Below are positions 59,890 to 64,000 of a stretch of DNA of 64,000 nt, piece by piece. The stretch lies in NCBI GenBank assembly GCA_963932145.1, contig OZ010574.1:81696365-81760364 (forward strand), read 5' to 3'. Made by a program: the position numbers and the translations under genes. The DNA comes from Acanthosepion lycidas. Its lineage: Eukaryota; Mollusca; Cephalopoda; Sepiida; Sepiidae. Every line of letters begins with the position of its first letter. The first letter of the stretch is position 1. A model generated the notes under the pieces. It was given only the letters and a program-made list of their open reading frames with translations, was not told the origin of the DNA and ran no database searches.

Positions 59890-60137
59890 AATTAGAGGAG
59901 TGGTATTAAAATTTGGTTAATTGTGAGAAGGAAGAATTTTTTAAAAACTTAAACAAAGAAAAAAAATATGAAAACACATAAAATCTTCAAATCCTGTCCT
60001 CCATATCCTCTTCACTACCTACCAGCTCTCCTGTTTCATTCATCACACACACACACACACACTTCATTTATCAAAATCATTTTAATAGTAACCCACTGTG
60101 TTGAGTGGTTCTTGAGCCTTGTCTTGTGTGAACTTCA

Positions 60138-60192
<55 letters not shown>

Positions 60193-60539
60193 TCTATATA
60201 CTTACATCTGTCTGAGTGAATATATAGAGAGATTATTATTTTTACTCATGTGCAACAATTTATAAATATTTACTCATTTCTAATTACTCTCTTCACAGTA
60301 AAAATGGTAAATCAATAACTGTATGATGACTTGTACCCTGTAAGCATTGGAATTGTCAAATTAAAAAATCATACAAGTTTTCTTAGTCAATCAGGTCTGT
60401 GGAAGGAGTCAATATCAAATAGCGCTAAAATTGCAACTTTGATCTGTGGATAGTGCAATCAAATAAAAATTATTAATGAAGATCACTATCATATTGATAT
60501 GGAAGTAGGTTCAAATCAGTTCAAAGATGGCAGTGGTTG
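59890..60539. other. Possible 3' untranslated region, then AT-rich DNA
   Basis: A short CA run at 60044-60062 and a (TA)n microsatellite at 60141-60187. No gene was recognised. Confidence 0.45.
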
Positions 60540-60860
60540 TCTTGCTAGAGCAACCTGCAGAAGGCCACTTTGTAAATTGAAAAGTGCTCAGTCAGCTCTT
60601 TTGGTAGACTGTTTTTTTTTTCTAATTTTTCTATTTCTTAATACTTTCCTTAGCTTTTGGAAGACATCTTTGACTAATCCAATGTTCCTTTGGATTTCTT
60701 TGTCACACTTTCAATCCTCTGTTAAACACTTCCCAGATATTTAAATTGTTGTACTTGTTTGATTTTGTTATTTGTAATTTGAATGTTGGGCTGTTACTTT
60801 TGCTAACAAGCATATATTCTGTCCAGGAGTTATTTTAACATTTATCATTTTATTTTCAAA
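60540..60860 (-). pseudogene. RTE-type LINE fragment
   Basis: The minus strand reads TEYMLVSKSNSPTFKLQI, then a KYNNLNIWEV block and a shifted VTKKSKGTLD, SKMSSKS block. These correspond to the segment after the RT active site in the copy at 48590-50505. Confidence 0.7.
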
Positions 60861-61364
60861 TAAACTTAGCAATCTTTATTTCAGTCATAATATAAAGTGT
60901 ATTTGACTGTTGCACACTGAAATGCTTTAAAATAAATGAACATTCTGATCAGTGAATTTTTTAATATTTTCAAGAATACAAAATGGACATATGTTCTATT
61001 ATTTTTTTGTATTCCATATTGGCAAGCCAACACATTTTGCTTAGCTGATTGTTATCAGAATAAAAGAATTTGTATTCATTTCAGCTTTTGAAGCTAATTG
61101 CTAAAATAGAAAAAAGGATAACAGCTGAAGAAACAGTTTGTTTCTTCTAATTTGAAATTGATAGAAAATTGATGAGAAAAATATTCAAAATTGAAATAAT
61201 CACATTTACAAAACGTGTCTATTAAAACCATTTGTTTGTATTTCAAGACATTCTTCATTAATGACTTTATCTATAAACACATATGCAACTAGATTATTGG
61301 CATATGTATGATCTAGTCATACACATTTGTGATCATGTTCCATATACATATCAGATTGTATATA
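60861..61364. other. AT-rich non-coding DNA
   Basis: An acceptor-like TTGTATTCATTTCAG ends at 61084, followed by a short open stretch in phase 0 ending in TAA. No donor evidence links it to the other candidate exons. Confidence 0.4.
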
Positions 61365-61800
61365 TGGATGTGTGTCTGAGTGGTTAGAATGTTTGCTTTC
61401 AAATCATGAAACCCAGGTTCAAATCTCACCTTGATCACCACCACTTCTTGATGTTATTGACTGGTGGGGAGGGAAACCCAGTGTGCAGTAACATTGGAAA
61501 GTGCAAGGAAACCATATCACATGTTCACCCAAGCCTTGTGAGTGAAATTGGGTTGTTGGTACTGTTTTGAATTAGTTGATGTGCTGTATGCAGTTGCAAG
61601 TGATTTAGGGTTTAAATTTATTGGCTTTGTTCACAATATTGATCATGCCACATTATGTGCTCCTTCCCAGAAATTGTAACTAAAGTCTGCTCAGCATAGT
61701 TGCAGTATAAATCCCATGTGCCCTCTATGGGTGTTGACAAACATAAAGGTGCCTGAACAGACATCTGCAACAGATATACATGCTTGGAAATGAGTAGCCT
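61365..61800 (+). mobile_element. tRNA-derived SINE, best copy
   Basis: The tRNA-like head has a box A region GTGTCTGAGTGGTTAGAATG (61371-61390) and box B GGTTCAAATCTC (61417-61428). The body contains CCTTGTGAGTGAAATTGGGT, the block TGATCATGCCACATTATGTG, and TCTGCTCAGCATAGTTGCAG near the end. Diverged copies on the minus strand lie at 26335-26645 and 19580-19790, and a scrap lies at 48297-48342. Confidence 0.88.
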
Positions 61801-62449
61801 GTCATTTAGTTATATATTGATTGCTCATGATCTGTAAGATGAGTTTTCTAATTCCTTTGATGTCCATTACCATGTTGTATTCTGCCATGTTTTTACCTGT
61901 AAACCTATTTCTTCTCTCCATTTTCTATTTCATTTTTGTCTCCTATGTTTGCTACCAATTGGACATAAATTAAAAAACTTCTTACTCCACCTCTTAAAAA
62001 TTTTTTGCATGTCTTTTTTCAGACCCATTTTTCTAATTGAATGACTTTTGTGCCTCTTAATTGCTGTAAATTGTGGCATAGAAGTTGAGTTTTTGAGCCT
62101 AAAAATCTTCTTTGGTTGAGTTTTCAAGCTTAAAATTATTGGTGGGAGGTCAGGGTTAGCCTACTGTATGTTTGCGGGTTGATCTATATGGCAATTATAG
62201 GCCTAACTCGGAATTTTGAGCTAAAAATCTTGAGGTCAACTTATACACCTGGTTGACTTGTACACCTCATTTTATGGTATTAAATGTGTGGAAAGTGGAA
62301 TTAGTGAGTCATGTTCTGGGCTTTTTTTTTTCTACATTACTTTCACACTTATGCATGAATTTGTCTCTTCTCTTCAGTTATAGTTTAAATAACAGGCTTA
62401 ATTCGGCTTTCAAGATTTGGTTGGAAACTAGTCTAAGAGAAGGAAAACA
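61801..62449. other. AT-rich non-coding DNA
   Basis: A stretch at 62225-62275 with TTGACTTGTACACCTCATTT may be the end of a DNA transposon, but its partner was not found. Confidence 0.4.
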
Positions 62450-62575
62450 CTGAATTCCAAAACATGGAAAAGGCAGAAATCCCTTAAAGAAAGCATGTCA
62501 TTTCACAGATAATAAAGAAATGGGATTTGTGGAGAGCCATGATTGCCTATATCCTGATGGAGCTTTAGCATTTAA
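62450..62575 (+). pseudogene. RTE-type LINE, extreme 3' end of ORF2
   Basis: SLKESMSFHR, then GAAATGGGATTTGTGGAGAG and CCATGATTGCCTATATCCTG correspond to the ATKDRKLWRAMI block seen at 50440-50490 and, on the other strand, at 20550. Confidence 0.6.
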
Positions 62576-62979
62576 AATGTGATTTCTTCTTTTGGGCAAT
62601 TTCCTCCTCCATTTTGAACTTTTTTCTTCTTTAAATTTATATTTTATAGAATTTCCACTGTTAAATAAAATTTTGCAAATGCTTATTTGTATAAGAAAGA
62701 CAGAACAAGAAAATGAGATGTCATTACACTGGATGACCTAACTCTTCCTCATCTAGACTGGTCTGGAAGCATGATATCATAGGTAAAGTGGTAATGCAGA
62801 TGTGGCAGTTATTGGACAGGCCTTTACATCGTTTGACTATAGAATGATTGTTAGGGCTAGAAAGATGGGAGTGTTATATCAGCTATCTGAATATTTCTAA
62901 GTGTTATAGAGATCTTCTCAGATGGAGAGATAAGTAAAAAGTACCATATTACATATCCCCCTTACTTTATTGAGAATGT
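62576..62979. other. AT-rich non-coding DNA
   Basis: Nothing was recognised. Confidence 0.4.
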
Positions 62980-64000
62980 TACTAGATATCCAGTCTTAGA
63001 GGTGGTCTTCTCTCTCTAAGAGGATGTCTGTGTACAGGTGCAGATGCCTCTTTCTCTTTACCTATCACTGGTTCCAAATCCATTTTAATATATCTTTTTT
63101 GCAATTTTTTAAATTGCAAACAATTCTTTATAATCTTATCTTGGGTGGCTGATGTTGCAGTTATCATTGTCCCTCTTTTTTTTGCTGTGTAGGCGTACTT
63201 TTATTTTGCTTTGGTTGTTTAACTAATGCCATGTCTCCAATTGATATATTTGTTTTTAGTATTTCTTTTTTTGTTATTCTAATAATACTTCCGGTTCTGT
63301 TTTGCCTTAGTATCTGTTTGCCTTATTTCTTGATCATCATATTTCTGTTGAATTTCAGGAAGCTTCCCTCTAAACTGTCAGCCCTGGAACATAAGCTCAG
63401 CAGGGACTGTGACCTGTAGATGGGTGTGGTGTGGTATGATAAGTTTACAGAAATTAGTACAATTCCTGTTTCCAGCTTTTTCCTTTTATTTCATCAGTCT
63501 GTATCAGTTTACACAAGGTTTGATTGAAGTTTTCAGATTGTGAACTCGCTTGTGACTAGACAGGTGTAGCTGGAAACCAAGGACTTTTGCAAAGCCCTTA
63601 ATTGTCTCACCCTTCCAAAGAGATCCATTATCTTTTTGTAAATTTTTAGGAAAATCAAAGGTTGAGAATACTTTATCAAGTGTTGGTATAACAACTTTAG
63701 CCTTTTATGAAGCAACAATTTCCACCTCTGGATATCTACTGCATTCATCAGAAATTACAATCAATTATTCCCTCACTGGGTACAGGTCCATAAAATTCTG
63801 TTGCTACATTATCCCAAGGGCCATTTGGCAATACCCTAGGTTGCATTGATTCTCTAACATTTTGATATGTAGTTGCTTTACAAGAGAGGCAGACCTTGAT
63901 TGCATCATTTACTAACTTGTCTAGTTAGGGAAACCAAATCTTGGAATGGCGTATTTGCTTAGTTTTTACTTATCCATTTGAACTTCATGTGCCACATTTA
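62980..64000 (-). pseudogene. Gypsy-type retrotransposon integrase, runs off the right edge
   Basis: In minus sense from 64000: a decayed zinc-binding HHCC region with FPxLDKLVNDAIKVCLSCKA, then PNGPWDNVATEFYGPVPSE (core start with the first catalytic Asp region altered). It continues VVIPTLDKVFSTFDFPKNLQ, DNGSL (second Asp region) and GFAKVLGFQLHLSSHK. The frame 62982-63420 has the C-terminal region IGDMALVKQPKQNKSTP, KKRGTMITATS, with RRPPLRLDI at the end and a stop at 62982. Stops and shifts make it non-functional. It is a different family from the element at 33911-34973. Its RT and 5' parts lie beyond the window. Confidence 0.85.

Noticed and set aside
61085..61150. Alternative terminal exon after TTGTATTCATTTCAG
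   Set aside because: It is open in phase 0 to a stop, but the gene already has a better terminal exon at 59836. One acceptor-like site alone is weak evidence.
62225..62280. Terminal sequence of a pogo- or Sola-like DNA transposon
   Set aside because: The TTGACTTGTACACCTCATTT block recalls such ends, but no inverted partner or target duplication was found.

Overview
This window is non-coding, AT-rich eukaryotic DNA made almost entirely of transposon relics. The mix is Penelope-like elements, several LINE families, tRNA-headed SINEs, mariner MITEs, gypsy-type LTR elements, Helitron relics and long TA microsatellites. Together with the long introns this suggests a mollusc, most likely a coleoid cephalopod (octopus or squid). 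That is inference from repeat content; no marker gene proves the taxon.

Host content: five short segments on the + strand behave like exons of one gene: 1-95, 24574-24618, 32434-32508, 52483-52530 and 59836-59889. Each is flanked by splice-like AG and/or GT, each is a whole number of codons in the same phase, and the last ends in a stop. They read as a helical, charged protein that I do not recognise. If they are right, the window is the 3' end of one gene with introns of about 7 to 25 kb filled with transposons.

Layout: 0.3-2.2 kb holds a decayed mariner (irritans/Hsmar1-like) and palindromic MITEs with the same ends. A 136-bp triplication lies at 3.8-4.2 kb. A Penelope-like element with RT and GIY-YIG domains lies at 5.2-7.3 kb, and a second PLE end at 10.1 kb. 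A minus-strand mosaic of LINEs fills 10.7-19.1 kb, broken by a solo LTR that itself carries a nested SINE-like copy, and by a Helitron helicase relic. A tandem of 319-bp units at 23.0-23.6 kb carries complete type I hammerhead ribozyme cores plus a tRNA-like promoter on the minus strand. A LINE with endonuclease, RT and C-terminal zinc finger occupies 26.7-30.3 kb. An internally deleted gypsy element with perfect 5-bp target duplications lies at 33.9-35.0 kb. CR1/Jockey-like LINE pieces lie at 32.0, 35.1, 37.1-38.35, 40.5-42.8, 45.2-46.4 and 55.7 kb. Inverted-repeat elements lie at 43.0-43.9 and 49.0-49.2 kb, the second sandwiched between two MITEs inside an RTE-type LINE (48.6-50.5 kb). A second mariner-superfamily transposase relic lies at 54.8-55.6 kb, a Helitron fragment at 56.0 kb, a tandem repeat of about 335 bp at 57.4-59.0 kb, a tRNA-SINE at 61.4-61.8 kb and a gypsy integrase running off the right edge at 63-64 kb.

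Almost all transposon reading frames are broken. The most intact are the PLE RT frame (487 codons) and the LINE at 37.1-38.35 kb. The most unusual feature is the hammerhead-bearing tandem (retrozyme-like) at 23.0-23.6 kb.
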